DNA from: Cohnella candidum
GTDB taxonomy: Bacteria > Bacillota > Bacilli > Paenibacillales > Paenibacillaceae
Length of the DNA: 64,000 nt
Direction: 5' to 3'
Assembly (NCBI RefSeq): GCF_003713065.1
Contig: NZ_CP033433.1
Location: 4,861,501 to 4,925,500, forward strand
Positions 40,488 through 49,015 of this stretch are shown one piece after another; positions within the stretch are counted from its first letter, which is position 1, and each line of letters opens with the position of its first letter. A program made the translations under genes and the position numbers. The notes under the pieces are model-generated. The model saw nothing but the letters and a program-made list of their open reading frames with translations, was not told the origin of the DNA and did not search any database.

Positions 40488-41720
40488 CTGGACTCGGTTT
40501 CCCGCAGGCAGCTTTGGGCGATCGTCGGCATTTCATCGCTGTTATCCGTCGTATTCAGCGGTTTGGATGTCGCGTTTACCGTATTTTCCGTCAATCGTTT
40601 GGAACTGCCGGCATCGGACTTGGCGCTGCTTCGATCTCTGCGTCTTGCGGTTACCATTCCGTTCATTCTCGCGATGGGCGGGATCGCGGATGCATGGGGG
40701 CAGAAAAAGACGGCGACGGCCGCCATCGTCGTGATGTCCGCCGCGTCCGTCCTGACGGTCGCCATCCCGGGCAAAGGAATGTTGTTCGCGACTTTCCCGC
40801 TGTACGGAGGCATGTCCGCCATCCTGCTCGTCAGCATGAACGTGTTTTCTCAGGGCGTAAAAGACGAGCTTCGGGGTTTGTCCAACACGTTGTACCGCTC
40901 TACGTTCATCGGGTTTTCCATTGCGGGTCCGCTGTCGGCCGGCCTGCTCATCGGATTCGGGTTTCCCGCCGCTTTCCTGGCCTTCGCCGCGATCGCGCTC
41001 TTCAGCCTGGCCGCGTTGTCGCTCTACCCGCAAGACCGGCGCGAGGCGGGAGCGTCCAAGGAAACGGTCCGGCAGACCGCGGCCCGGATGGCCGAGGGCT
41101 GGAAGTCCTTGCTCCGCGACAGGCCTTTGCTGACGTACATGCTGATGAACGGGCTGCTCAACCATACGGTGATGGTGAATCTTGTCTTGGTTCCCGTGAA
41201 GCTCATGGACGATCTCGGCGTCAGCAGCCGCGATTACACCCGGGTCATGACGGTAAGCTCGATCATCGGACTGCTGTTCACGATCGCGGCCGGCTTTTTA
41301 ATGAAGAAACATTTGTCAAGGCTCATTACCATGCCGATGCTGCTGAGTGCGGCCTGCAATTTCGCTTCGGGGCTGGAATCGAGCGTGTGGCTGACGATCG
41401 TTTTGTTTATTCTGTCCTCGGCCTTGTACACGGTGACCATGGCGCCGACCAGCCTGTGGCTGGGCGAAATGGCCAAGCAGCAGTTCGGCACCATATTCGG
41501 CATCTTTAAGGTCATGTCGGCCGGCATCGGATTCTTGGTGTCCGCCTCGCTGTCCGTGGTCCAGTCGGGGCTCGGCATCGATATGGCGCTCGTCGCCTAC
41601 GGAATCTTCGGCGTGCTGGCGAGCCTGCTCTTCATGCGGCTCATGTCCAAGTGGCAAGCCGCGGCAGGCCGTAAAGTTCCGGATTCCATCAGGCAGTCAA
41701 AGGGGGATGTGACCGCATGA
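40488..41720 (+). CDS. MFS transporter, probable CTG start
   Basis: The protein of about 410 residues has 12 helices: LWAIVGISSLLSVVFSGLDVAFTVFSVNRLEL at the start, GGIADAWGQKKTATAAIVV as MFS motif A, then LYRSTFIGFSIAGPLSAGLLIGFG. The most plausible start is CTG 40488, just after AGAGGGTGA and five bases past the TerC stop; no ATG, GTG or TTG with a ribosome-binding site is available, and GTG 40449 would overlap TerC. The transported compound is likely a pathway substrate or product. Start uncertain. Confidence 0.75.
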   Translation: MDSVSRRQLWAIVGISSLLSVVFSGLDVAFTVFSVNRLELPASDLALLRSLRLAVTIPFILAMGGIADAWGQKKTATAAIVVMSAASVLTVAIPGKGMLFATFPLYGGMSAILLVSMNVFSQGVKDELRGLSNTLYRSTFIGFSIAGPLSAGLLIGFGFPAAFLAFAAIALFSLAALSLYPQDRREAGASKETVRQTAARMAEGWKSLLRDRPLLTYMLMNGLLNHTVMVNLVLVPVKLMDDLGVSSRDYTRVMTVSSIIGLLFTIAAGFLMKKHLSRLITMPMLLSAACNFASGLESSVWLTIVLFILSSALYTVTMAPTSLWLGEMAKQQFGTIFGIFKVMSAGIGFLVSASLSVVQSGLGIDMALVAYGIFGVLASLLFMRLMSKWQAAAGRKVPDSIRQSKGDVTA

Positions 41721-42667
41721 AAGTCGTCTCGACTTCTCCTACGTTCGCCCGTTATTCCGAAGAACCGATCCGGCTGCTTGAGGCGGAAGGGATCGAAGTG
41801 GTCCGCATTCCGCCGCAGGTCGAAGGGCCGGAATTTTGGGCGGCCGTTGAAGATGCGGATGCTTTGATCGTGGCTTATACGCCGATTAACGAAGATTTGC
41901 TGAAGCGGGTCCCACGGCTGAAAATCGTCTGCAAACACGGCGTCGGCGTGGACAACATCGATTTGGAAGCGACGAGAAAGCGCGGCGTGTGGGTGACCAA
42001 CGTCCCGGACGGTAACACGACGGCCGTAGCGGACTTCACGTTCAGCCTCATGCTGGCGCTGGCGAGGCGGGTCGAAGAAACGAGCCGCCGCACGAAAGCC
42101 GGAGAATGGCCGCAGGTAGTGGGCGGAGAAGTCGGCGGGAAAACGCTGGGCGTCGTCGGCTTGGGGCGGATCGGGAAAGAGGTCGTTCGGCGTGCCGGAG
42201 GCTTCGGCATGAACGTCCTCGCCTTCGACCCGTACCCCGATCACGGGTTCGCCAGGGAGAACGGAGTGTCGTTCAAGGCGTTGGAGGAGCTGCTTAGGCA
42301 TAGCGACTTCATATCGCTTCACATGCCGCTCACAGATACGACCCGCCATCTGATCGGGGCCGCCGAGCTCGGGGTCATGAAGCCTAGCAGCTGCCTAATC
42401 AACGCCTCCAGGGGCGGATTGGTCGACGAAATCGCGCTTTATGACGCGCTGAAGGAAGGGCGCTTAGCCGGAGCCGCGCTCGACGTGTTCGAGCACGAGC
42501 CCGCCCGGGAGCATTCCTTATTCTCGCTGGATAACTTTATCGCGACTCCCCATGCGGCGGGTTATACCCGGGAAGCGATCACGAACGTCGGCATCGCCTG
42601 CGCCCGGAACGTCTCCGACGTCTTGGTGCGCGGTCTGCGCCCGCGCTCCGTCGTGAATGGGATGTAA
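41717..42667 (+). CDS. D-2-hydroxyacid dehydrogenase (SerA-like)
   Basis: The 316-residue NAD-dependent enzyme has VCKHGVGVDNIDLEATRKRG, the Rossmann motif VVGLGRIGKEV, the catalytic Arg in NASRGGLVDE, Glu in DVFEHEP and His in TPHAAGYTREA. It lacks the C-terminal ACT or ASB domains of biosynthetic SerA. It oxidises a 2-hydroxyacid or reduces a 2-keto acid. The start overlaps the MFS stop (ATGA). In this cluster it may oxidise or epimerise a sugar acid together with the next gene. Confidence 0.88.
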   Translation: MKVVSTSPTFARYSEEPIRLLEAEGIEVVRIPPQVEGPEFWAAVEDADALIVAYTPINEDLLKRVPRLKIVCKHGVGVDNIDLEATRKRGVWVTNVPDGNTTAVADFTFSLMLALARRVEETSRRTKAGEWPQVVGGEVGGKTLGVVGLGRIGKEVVRRAGGFGMNVLAFDPYPDHGFARENGVSFKALEELLRHSDFISLHMPLTDTTRHLIGAAELGVMKPSSCLINASRGGLVDEIALYDALKEGRLAGAALDVFEHEPAREHSLFSLDNFIATPHAAGYTREAITNVGIACARNVSDVLVRGLRPRSVVNGM

Positions 42668-42694
42668 CCGGGATTCGAAGAAGGAGGCAGATCG

Positions 42695-43744
42695 ATGATT
42701 ACCGTTCCGGTCGACTCTGTACGGATATTTATCGAAGCGTGTTTGGTCCGTCTGGGACTCGAGCCGTTGCATGCGGAAATATCCGCCCGGCACATGGCTT
42801 TCGCGGACGCGCGGGGGACGGATACGCACGGGATCATGCAGCTCCCCGTCTACGCCCGGCGAATCCGGGACGGAGGCATCAACAGAAGCCCGAATCCGGT
42901 TTGGGAGCAGGAAACCGATCAATCGGCAGTGTTGAACGGGGATCACGGCATGGGGCATTATTCGGCCCATTTGGCGATGGAGAAGGCGATCGAAAAGGCG
43001 CGTTCCCATACGATCAGCTTCGTAACCATCCGCAACGCCAGCCATTTCGGAGCGGCGTCCTCCTATGCCAAGATGGCGTCCGACGCGGGAATGATCGGCT
43101 TCGTTACGTCCAACGCCGCCGCCTTGATGGCCGCGACCGGCGGGACCGAGCGCGTGCTGGGAAACAATCCGATTTGCTTCGCCGTGCCGAGGAAGGATCG
43201 CGATCCGGTCATCCTCGACATGGCTTGCAGCAACGTGGCGATGGGCAAGCTGGTCATGGCGCAGAACAAAGGGGAGTCCATTCCCCTGGGATGGGCGTTG
43301 GACAAGAACGGCAACCCGACCGAGGATCCCTATGAGGGTTTCCAAGGCGGGGGTTCTCTCGTGCCGATCGCGGGACATAAAGGATACGGATTGGCTCTTA
43401 TCATGGATATTCTGGCGGGCGTGCTCTCCGGCTCCAATTATGGTAAAAACGTCGGCCGCATGGCGGATTCCGCCGTGCCTACCGGTATCGGCTGCTCCAT
43501 GATCGTCTTGAACCTGGCTCGGATCCTGCCGCCTGATTTGTTCGGGGAGCGGCTGGAAGATCTGCTCGGTATGGTGCTCTCCTCGGGCAAGGGGGCGAAC
43601 CGGATCTATTTGCCGGGCGAGAAGGGCGCGGACACGGCACGCGAACGACAGGCTTCCGGCGTGCCGATTCCGGAGGCGCTGATCGCGCAGTTGGCGGGCA
43701 TCGCGGACGAACTCGGCATCGACACGCAAGCATACGGCTTTTAA
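42695..43744 (+). CDS. Ldh2-family malate/L-lactate/diketogulonate-type dehydrogenase
   Basis: The 349-residue protein belongs to the non-Rossmann Ldh2/YiaK family: HMAFADARGTDTHGIMQL, RNASHFGAASSYAKMA with the catalytic His, and GHKGYGLALIMDILAGVLSG. Members reduce 2-keto acids such as 2,3-diketo-L-gulonate, malate or piperideine carboxylate with NAD(P)H. It starts 27 bp after the SerA-like gene behind GAAGGAGGCAG. The two enzymes of opposite stereochemistry side by side suggest an epimerising oxidation-reduction pair on one hydroxyacid. Confidence 0.88.
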   Translation: MITVPVDSVRIFIEACLVRLGLEPLHAEISARHMAFADARGTDTHGIMQLPVYARRIRDGGINRSPNPVWEQETDQSAVLNGDHGMGHYSAHLAMEKAIEKARSHTISFVTIRNASHFGAASSYAKMASDAGMIGFVTSNAAALMAATGGTERVLGNNPICFAVPRKDRDPVILDMACSNVAMGKLVMAQNKGESIPLGWALDKNGNPTEDPYEGFQGGGSLVPIAGHKGYGLALIMDILAGVLSGSNYGKNVGRMADSAVPTGIGCSMIVLNLARILPPDLFGERLEDLLGMVLSSGKGANRIYLPGEKGADTARERQASGVPIPEALIAQLAGIADELGIDTQAYGF

Positions 43745-43776
43745 ACTGACCTGACCGTGGAGAAAGGAAGAAGAAC

Positions 43777-44688
43777 ATGACGAAACCATTCGAGCTGTCC
43801 ACCGGCATCATTCCCGCCATGGTGACGCCGTTCAACGAGCGGGAAGAACTGAATGAGCCGGCTCTTCGGGCGATGACCCGGCGGCTGGTCGCGGCGGGCG
43901 TACACGGGCTGTTTTGCCTCGGGACGAACGGGGAGTTTTTCAACCTTACGTTCGACGAAAAAGTACGTATCGCGGAAATCATCGTCGAAGAAGCCGGAGG
44001 CAAGGTGCCGGTGTATGCCGGGGCCGGCTGCGCGGGTACCGCGGAAACCGCGGCATTGGCCATCCGGCTGGAGAAGGTCGGCGTCGACGCGCTGTCCGTT
44101 ATTACTCCGTATTTTCTCGCTTACACGCAGCAGGAGCTGATCTCCCATTTCGAGACCGTCGCTTCTTCCGTGTCCATCCCGGTGATCCTGTACAACATTC
44201 CGGCCCGGACGGGGAACGCGCTGACGCCCAAGACGGTCGGCCAGTTGGCGAAAGTGCCTAACATCATCGGAATCAAAGACAGCAGCGGGAGTTTCGACAA
44301 CATCCTGCAATACATCGATCAGACGCCGGACTCGTTCTCCGTGCTTGCCGGCACGGATTCCCTGATCTTGCCTACCCTGATGGCCGGAGGCAAAGGCGCG
44401 ATCGCGGCGACGGCGAACGTCTTCCCCGAAGCGGTGGCGTCCATCTACGAGCACTGGAAAGCCGGCCGCTTCGCCGAGGCGGAGGAAGCCCAGCGGGTCC
44501 TTCGCGACTTGCGGAGCGCATTCGGGCTCGGCACGCTGCCTTCCGTCCTGAAGGCGGTGCTGAATTACATCGGGGTCGAAGCAGGACCGGCTAGACGTCC
44601 GGTGGCGCCGCTCACCCCGGCAGCCGACCAAGAGGTTCGGCAGATGGTGGAGAATTACAAGCGCAAGGGACTGTTGGCGGATTTATAA
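43777..44688 (+). CDS. DapA/NanA-family aldolase
   Basis: The 303-residue class I aldolase has the Schiff-base Lys167 in GIKDSSG, the general acid Tyr139 in LYNIPARTG, the substrate loop GTNGE (49-53) and Arg144, which can hold a carboxylate. Family members cleave or make 2-keto-3-deoxy acids (dihydrodipicolinate synthase, sialic acid lyase, KDG aldolase). Since the cluster holds sialidase-like proteins and a YhcH anomerase and no lysine genes, a catabolic pyruvate-forming aldolase is more likely than DapA. The ATG follows GGAGAAAGGAAG. Confidence 0.87.
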   Translation: MTKPFELSTGIIPAMVTPFNEREELNEPALRAMTRRLVAAGVHGLFCLGTNGEFFNLTFDEKVRIAEIIVEEAGGKVPVYAGAGCAGTAETAALAIRLEKVGVDALSVITPYFLAYTQQELISHFETVASSVSIPVILYNIPARTGNALTPKTVGQLAKVPNIIGIKDSSGSFDNILQYIDQTPDSFSVLAGTDSLILPTLMAGGKGAIAATANVFPEAVASIYEHWKAGRFAEAEEAQRVLRDLRSAFGLGTLPSVLKAVLNYIGVEAGPARRPVAPLTPAADQEVRQMVENYKRKGLLADL

Positions 44689-44726
44689 GCAGGTCAGCGT
44701 CATCCAAGACCGGGAGGGGATTCAAC

Positions 44727-45809
44727 ATGAAGTATGCCAAACCGTTCAAGCCTGAGGGCATGGAGCAGATCGAGCTTTATCGAAACGGCAAAGAGTTTTG
44801 TTCATGGCCGTTTAACGCGGGCATGTGGAAAATCGACGAAAACAATATCCTGGTCGGCTTCATGAATATTTCTTGCGACTACTCCGTGCCGGGGACGATG
44901 CATCATGACCGCGTGGAGACGTTCGGCAAAATCAAAGCCGTCCGGACCCGCGACGGCGGGCGCACGTGGAGCGGTCCGATCGAGATCGCGGATAACATCC
45001 GCCTGCAGGACGAGCTTCGTTATGGAAGCCGGCACGAATTCAGCGAACCTTTCGATTTCCAAGATAAGAATACGCTGCTGGAGTGCTGGTGCACGCCGAA
45101 CTCGGCGGTCGACTGGGCGCAGCCTTGGGTGAAAATGTCCCGGGACGGGGGAGAGACATGGAGCGAGGCCGTGATGCTGCCCGATTGCGGAATTCCTCGA
45201 TATCAAGGACGGCCTTCGTATATCGTGCGGCCGGACGGCGTCGTGCTGCTGTTTCTGACCGCGCGGCCGAATAACAATCCGCACGACCGGCCGGTCGTAT
45301 TCGCATCGTTCGACGATGGCAGGAATTGGTCTCTCGTATCCATGATGCCGAACGCCCAGGAATACCGGATGATCTGCCCGTCACCCGTCATCCTGAAGGA
45401 CGGGACGATCCTGGTCGCGGTCCGGGTGAAGCCTGCCATGACCTCCGCCTGGGACGAGTTGTACGCGTCGGACGACGGGGGCTTGACCTGGCGTTTCGTC
45501 TCCCGCATCAACGATCACGGCGACACGGTTCATTTGACGCTGATGCAAGACGGAAGGCTGTTTGCCGTATACGGATACCGGCGACTCCCGTTCGGTATCC
45601 GGGCCAAGATCAGCGAGGACAACGGATTGACCTGGGGGCCTGAAATGATTTTGCGCGACGACGGCGGCAGCAACGACCTGGGCTATCCGCGTGCCGTCGA
45701 AGTCCGGCCGGGCGAAATCCTCGCGACCTATTATTTCAACGATAAAGACGATCCGATTCAGCAGCGGGGCGGCGTGCGCTACATCGGAGGCACGAGATTG
45801 AAAGTTTGA
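44727..45809 (+). CDS. Cytoplasmic sialidase-like Asp-box propeller 2
   Basis: The 360-residue protein carries five Asp-boxes (TRDGGRTW, SRDGGETW, SFDDGRNW, SDDGGLTW, SEDNGLTW). It is only distantly similar to the first propeller and shares no FRIP motif. Conserved-looking polar segments include SRHEFSEPF, QGRPSYIVRPDG and EYRMICPSPVI. No signal peptide. It is probably a second glycosidase acting on the imported acidic saccharide, or a sugar-acid lactonase or isomerase on the same scaffold. The ATG follows GGGAGGGGATT. Confidence 0.82.
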   Translation: MKYAKPFKPEGMEQIELYRNGKEFCSWPFNAGMWKIDENNILVGFMNISCDYSVPGTMHHDRVETFGKIKAVRTRDGGRTWSGPIEIADNIRLQDELRYGSRHEFSEPFDFQDKNTLLECWCTPNSAVDWAQPWVKMSRDGGETWSEAVMLPDCGIPRYQGRPSYIVRPDGVVLLFLTARPNNNPHDRPVVFASFDDGRNWSLVSMMPNAQEYRMICPSPVILKDGTILVAVRVKPAMTSAWDELYASDDGGLTWRFVSRINDHGDTVHLTLMQDGRLFAVYGYRRLPFGIRAKISEDNGLTWGPEMILRDDGGSNDLGYPRAVEVRPGEILATYYFNDKDDPIQQRGGVRYIGGTRLKV

Positions 45810-45827
45810 GGAGGCGTTCTTCTCGCG

Positions 45828-46304
45828 ATGATCATCGGGGATCTGCGGAGTTGGAGGCAAGAGGCTGGATGGTTGAGCCCGTCCTTGCGATTAGCGTTGG
45901 AGTGGCTGGAAAAGGAAGTGACGGAGAATACGCCTGCCGGCCGGTATGAGATTGACGGCAGCCGCATGTATGCGTTGGTCCAGTACTTGGAAACCGAGCC
46001 TCCGGAACGCCGGTTGGCCGAGGCTCATAGGAAATATGCGGACGTACAGCTGCTTCTCCGCGGCGAAGAGTTGATCCTCGCGGCAAGGGATGACGGAAGC
46101 GGCGAAATCGTGGCCGACGAGCTGGATTCGAAAGATAAGCTCGCGTATGGCAAGGTGAGCGATGAATCTCGCCTCCTGTTGAAGCCCGGGATGTTCGCGG
46201 TATTTTTCCCGAAGGATATCCACCGCCCTTGCTGCACGCCCGGCGAGGTATCTTCCGCCATCCGCAAAGCGGTCGTTAAGATTGATCTTGCACTGTTCTC
46301 ATAA
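45828..46304 (+). CDS. YhcH/YjgK/YiaL family protein (sugar-acid anomerase-like)
   Basis: The 158-residue cupin-fold protein has the family landmarks AEAHRKYADVQLLLRGEE and FAVFFPKDIHRPCC, with metal ligands among the His and Glu residues. E. coli YhcH/NanQ speeds mutarotation of sialic acid for the aldolase. Its presence beside a NanA-like aldolase supports a ulosonic- or ulosaric-acid substrate. The ATG lies 11 nt after GAGGAGGCG. It ends the cluster before a terminator. Confidence 0.87.
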   Translation: MIIGDLRSWRQEAGWLSPSLRLALEWLEKEVTENTPAGRYEIDGSRMYALVQYLETEPPERRLAEAHRKYADVQLLLRGEELILAARDDGSGEIVADELDSKDKLAYGKVSDESRLLLKPGMFAVFFPKDIHRPCCTPGEVSSAIRKAVVKIDLALFS

Positions 46305-46331
46305 GGAGGGCCGGCTACGGTCCACACCATT

Positions 46332-46358
46332 GCACCCCGCTATCCGCGGGGTGCTTAT
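46332..46358 (+). terminator. Rho-independent terminator of the sugar-acid cluster
   Basis: GCACCCCGC (46332-46340) pairs perfectly with GCGGGGTGC (46346-46354). TTATTTATT follows. Confidence 0.8.
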
Positions 46359-46444
46359 TTATTGGTGGGCGCGGAGGAGGGAGCGCGGGAAATTTCCGCT
46401 AGTCATTTTTCGAATGATCATGTAGAATGAGTCTACTTATAAGA

Positions 46445-46459
46445 TGAAACAGCGTTTCA
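46445..46459. promoter_or_regulatory. Palindrome upstream of the MFS gene
   Basis: TGAAAC-AGC-GTTTCA is a perfect inverted repeat; ATGAAACC follows shortly after as a further half-site. It lies between a possible -10 (TAGAAT, 46422-46427) and the gene start, the place of a repressor operator. Confidence 0.5.
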
Positions 46460-46498
46460 CATAATGAAACCAATTCGATGCTTGCAGGAGACTTCCTC

Positions 46499-47728
46499 AT
46501 GAATCCGATCAACCGCTTCTTCCGTTCCTATCACCCTATCGTGCTGACGCTCGTTATCGGGCATGGGTTATCCCGAATCGGCTCCTCGATGAGCTTGCCG
46601 TTTCTCGCGCTTTACTTGTCCCACGCCACCACGATGAGCCATGCCATGATCGGCATCGTCTCCGGGGCGGGCGCGCTGGCCGGCACGTTCGGCGGGTTCA
46701 TCGGCGGCGCGCTGTCGGACCGGGTCGGACGGCGGGTCATTATGCTGACGGCCATGTTCCTGTGGGCGGTATGTTTCATCGGCTTCGCGGTGGCGAAACT
46801 GCCGCTGATCTTCCTGCTGCTGAACATGCTGAACGGGCTGTGCCGCTCATGGTTCGAGCCCGTCTCGCAAGCGCTGATGGCGGATTTGACGACACCCGAC
46901 AAACGGATCAAGGTGTTCTCCATGCGCTATTTGGCCGCGAATATCGGAGTCTCGGTCGGACCGCTGCTGGGAGCTTGGCTGGGCATGGGAAAAGGCGCGC
47001 TGCCCTTCTTCGTGACCGGATGCATTTACTTGCTGTATGGCGCCGTTCTATACTTCCTGCTCGTTGCGTTCGGCATCAAGCAGATCGAAGGCAACCAGAG
47101 GGAGAAAATCACGCTGGCTTCCGCATGGCAAGTGATCCGCCGCGATTTCTGCCTCAAAATGTTCCTGCTCGGCGCCATCGTCGTCGGCATCGGCTATTGC
47201 CAAATGACCTTCTCGCTGTCGCAATACGTGGAGGAAAGCTTCGACAATGGGGTTCGGCTGTTCGCAGCCTTGATCTCGGTGAACGCCGTGACGGTCGTGA
47301 CGCTGCAAATCCCGCTTAGCCGTTGGGCGGAACGAAGGTCGCCTCTTCTCGCCATCCACGTCGGCAACGCGCTGTTCGCCGCCGGGCTGTTGGGTTTCGG
47401 TTTCTCCAAGAGCTGGATGGGCCTGGCCGCGGCTATGGTTGTTTTCACGCTCGGAGAGATTTTGAACTACCCGGCCGGCAGCGTGCTGCTGGACCGGTTG
47501 GCTCCGGAGGGGATGAGAGGGACTTATTTCGGAGCGCAGACGTTCGGGAATTTGGGACAGTTCATCGGTCCGTGGATCGGGGGCTATCTGCTCGGCGCCT
47601 ACAACGGCACGGTGATGTTCGCCGTCATGGGCGTCATCGTGCTCGCGGCATCCGTGTTCTACGGGGCGGGGGCGCGGCAATTCGCCGAACGCACGGGCGC
47701 TCGGGCGAGAGAGTCCGTCGCTTCATAA
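46499..47728 (+). CDS. MFS transporter
   Basis: The 409-residue protein has 12 helices. Motif A reads GGALSDRVGRRVIML after helix 2 and ANIGVSVGPLLGAWLG resembles motif C of drug exporters, so an export role (drug or metabolite) is likely. ATG 46499 follows CAGGAGA with 8 nt spacing; an in-frame ATG seven codons upstream lacks one. It is monocistronic, after a possible palindromic operator and before a strong terminator. Confidence 0.87.
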   Translation: MNPINRFFRSYHPIVLTLVIGHGLSRIGSSMSLPFLALYLSHATTMSHAMIGIVSGAGALAGTFGGFIGGALSDRVGRRVIMLTAMFLWAVCFIGFAVAKLPLIFLLLNMLNGLCRSWFEPVSQALMADLTTPDKRIKVFSMRYLAANIGVSVGPLLGAWLGMGKGALPFFVTGCIYLLYGAVLYFLLVAFGIKQIEGNQREKITLASAWQVIRRDFCLKMFLLGAIVVGIGYCQMTFSLSQYVEESFDNGVRLFAALISVNAVTVVTLQIPLSRWAERRSPLLAIHVGNALFAAGLLGFGFSKSWMGLAAAMVVFTLGEILNYPAGSVLLDRLAPEGMRGTYFGAQTFGNLGQFIGPWIGGYLLGAYNGTVMFAVMGVIVLAASVFYGAGARQFAERTGARARESVAS

Positions 47729-47736
47729 ATCAAAGG

Positions 47737-47765
47737 AGGGCTGCCGGAATCCGGCAGCCCTCGTC
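47737..47765. terminator. Bidirectional terminator
   Basis: AGGGCTGCCGG (47737-47747) pairs perfectly with CCGGCAGCCCT (47751-47761). It separates the MFS gene from the convergent glycosylation operon. Confidence 0.8.
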
Positions 47766-47768
47766 TGT

Positions 47769-48989
47769 TTAAGAATTACCCAGTCGCTGCGGGGGCGGGG
47801 CGGCCCGGGAGAACCGGGCGGTCAGCCCATGAATGACAACTGCTGCGGCATAGGCGGAGAACAGGATGATGAGCGGCATGACGGTGAAATTATACCGGTA
47901 CTCCGGAATGAACATCAGCCTGACGCCCGACATCACCACGATGACGGCGGCCGGCATCACGAGCGGGTGCCGCCATCGCCGCAGCGAGAAAATCATGCCC
48001 AGCAAGCCGGACAAGATGATCGCCAGGTGGAACAGATTTTGCTGGGGGAGGATCCGGTAGAACGGCATATGACCGGCCCCCATGAACATCCTGCCGTACG
48101 TGTATTCGAGTTTGCCGACCGTGAACCATTTCAGGAAGAGGCCCGTGTGCTCCGTAAAGCCGACCCGGATTCTCTCGAGGGCGATCTCCTTTTGGGTTTT
48201 CCCCTTCTCGTCCACGAGCCCGTCGCCCCATTGCTTGTACGGGAACGTTCCGGCATAGAAAGGATTCTCCTGCGTGCCGGTAAGGATGAGCTTATCCATG
48301 ACCACCGCGTTCCGGATCCACCATGGGGACATGACGAGAGCAAGGCCGACCAGCGTCGCGAGCAACGGTTTCCAAAAGGATCTGTCACGGGTTTGAAGCC
48401 AATAGAGTGCGTACAGCGGCAGGCAGAGCGGCATGAACTCCGGCCGAATGAGCGCGGTTAATCCGAGCAGTATGCCGGCCAGCCCCGCATGGAGCGGCTT
48501 TCGCGTCTCGAAAGCGATCATTTGCACATACAGATAAGCGGTCAACAGGAGGGCCGTGGGCACCTCGGTAAGGACGGCGCCGTTGGTCCACATGAATGAG
48601 GGATATACGGCGGCAATCGCAGCTGCGAATAGCGCAGTGAGGTCGTTCGCCCATCTTTGGGCCATCAGAAAGAGCAGCGTGAGGTTCGCCATGCTAAACA
48701 CGACGTTGAGATAACGCAAGTAGGGATACGGATCGTGAGTGTGATAGTCCACGACCTTGTAAACGGCGGCCATGATGAGCGGATAACCGGGAGTGACTTG
48801 GGCGTTCGACTGGGTCGATTTATAGCCGTAAACTCCGGTATCCAGCCATTGGCGCACCATTTTATCGTATTGGAGTGTGTCGTGCGGAACGAGATGCTGC
48901 ACCGATCTCAGAAAATCAACGCGTAGGAAGACGGCCAGAACGAAAAAGGCGGCGAATGCGGCCCAAACCCATTTTTTCGAAATCGTCAT
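47769..48989 (-). CDS. GT39/PMT-like integral membrane glycosyltransferase
   Basis: The 406-residue protein has about 10-11 hydrophobic helices. The first outer loop holds HLVPHDTLQYDKMVRQWL with acidic residues like the catalytic Asp of GT-C enzymes, followed by TPGYPLIMAAVYK and NGAVLTEVPTALLL. Such proteins (PMT, ArnT, RfaB-like) move a sugar from a polyprenyl-phosphate carrier to a protein, lipid or polymer on the outer face. It is the last gene of the minus-strand operon and probably uses the carrier lipid made by the GT2 enzyme. The ATG follows GAGAGGAGAACGC. Confidence 0.85.
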   Translation of the reverse strand: MTISKKWVWAAFAAFFVLAVFLRVDFLRSVQHLVPHDTLQYDKMVRQWLDTGVYGYKSTQSNAQVTPGYPLIMAAVYKVVDYHTHDPYPYLRYLNVVFSMANLTLLFLMAQRWANDLTALFAAAIAAVYPSFMWTNGAVLTEVPTALLLTAYLYVQMIAFETRKPLHAGLAGILLGLTALIRPEFMPLCLPLYALYWLQTRDRSFWKPLLATLVGLALVMSPWWIRNAVVMDKLILTGTQENPFYAGTFPYKQWGDGLVDEKGKTQKEIALERIRVGFTEHTGLFLKWFTVGKLEYTYGRMFMGAGHMPFYRILPQQNLFHLAIILSGLLGMIFSLRRWRHPLVMPAAVIVVMSGVRLMFIPEYRYNFTVMPLIILFSAYAAAVVIHGLTARFSRAAPPPQRLGNS

Positions 48990-49015
48990 GCGTTCTCCTC
49001 TCTATCGGCGGTCCG

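Noticed and set aside
43777..44688. Lysine-biosynthetic dihydrodipicolinate synthase
   Set aside because: Context is purely catabolic and GTNGE differs from the usual GTTGE; I keep only the family-level call.
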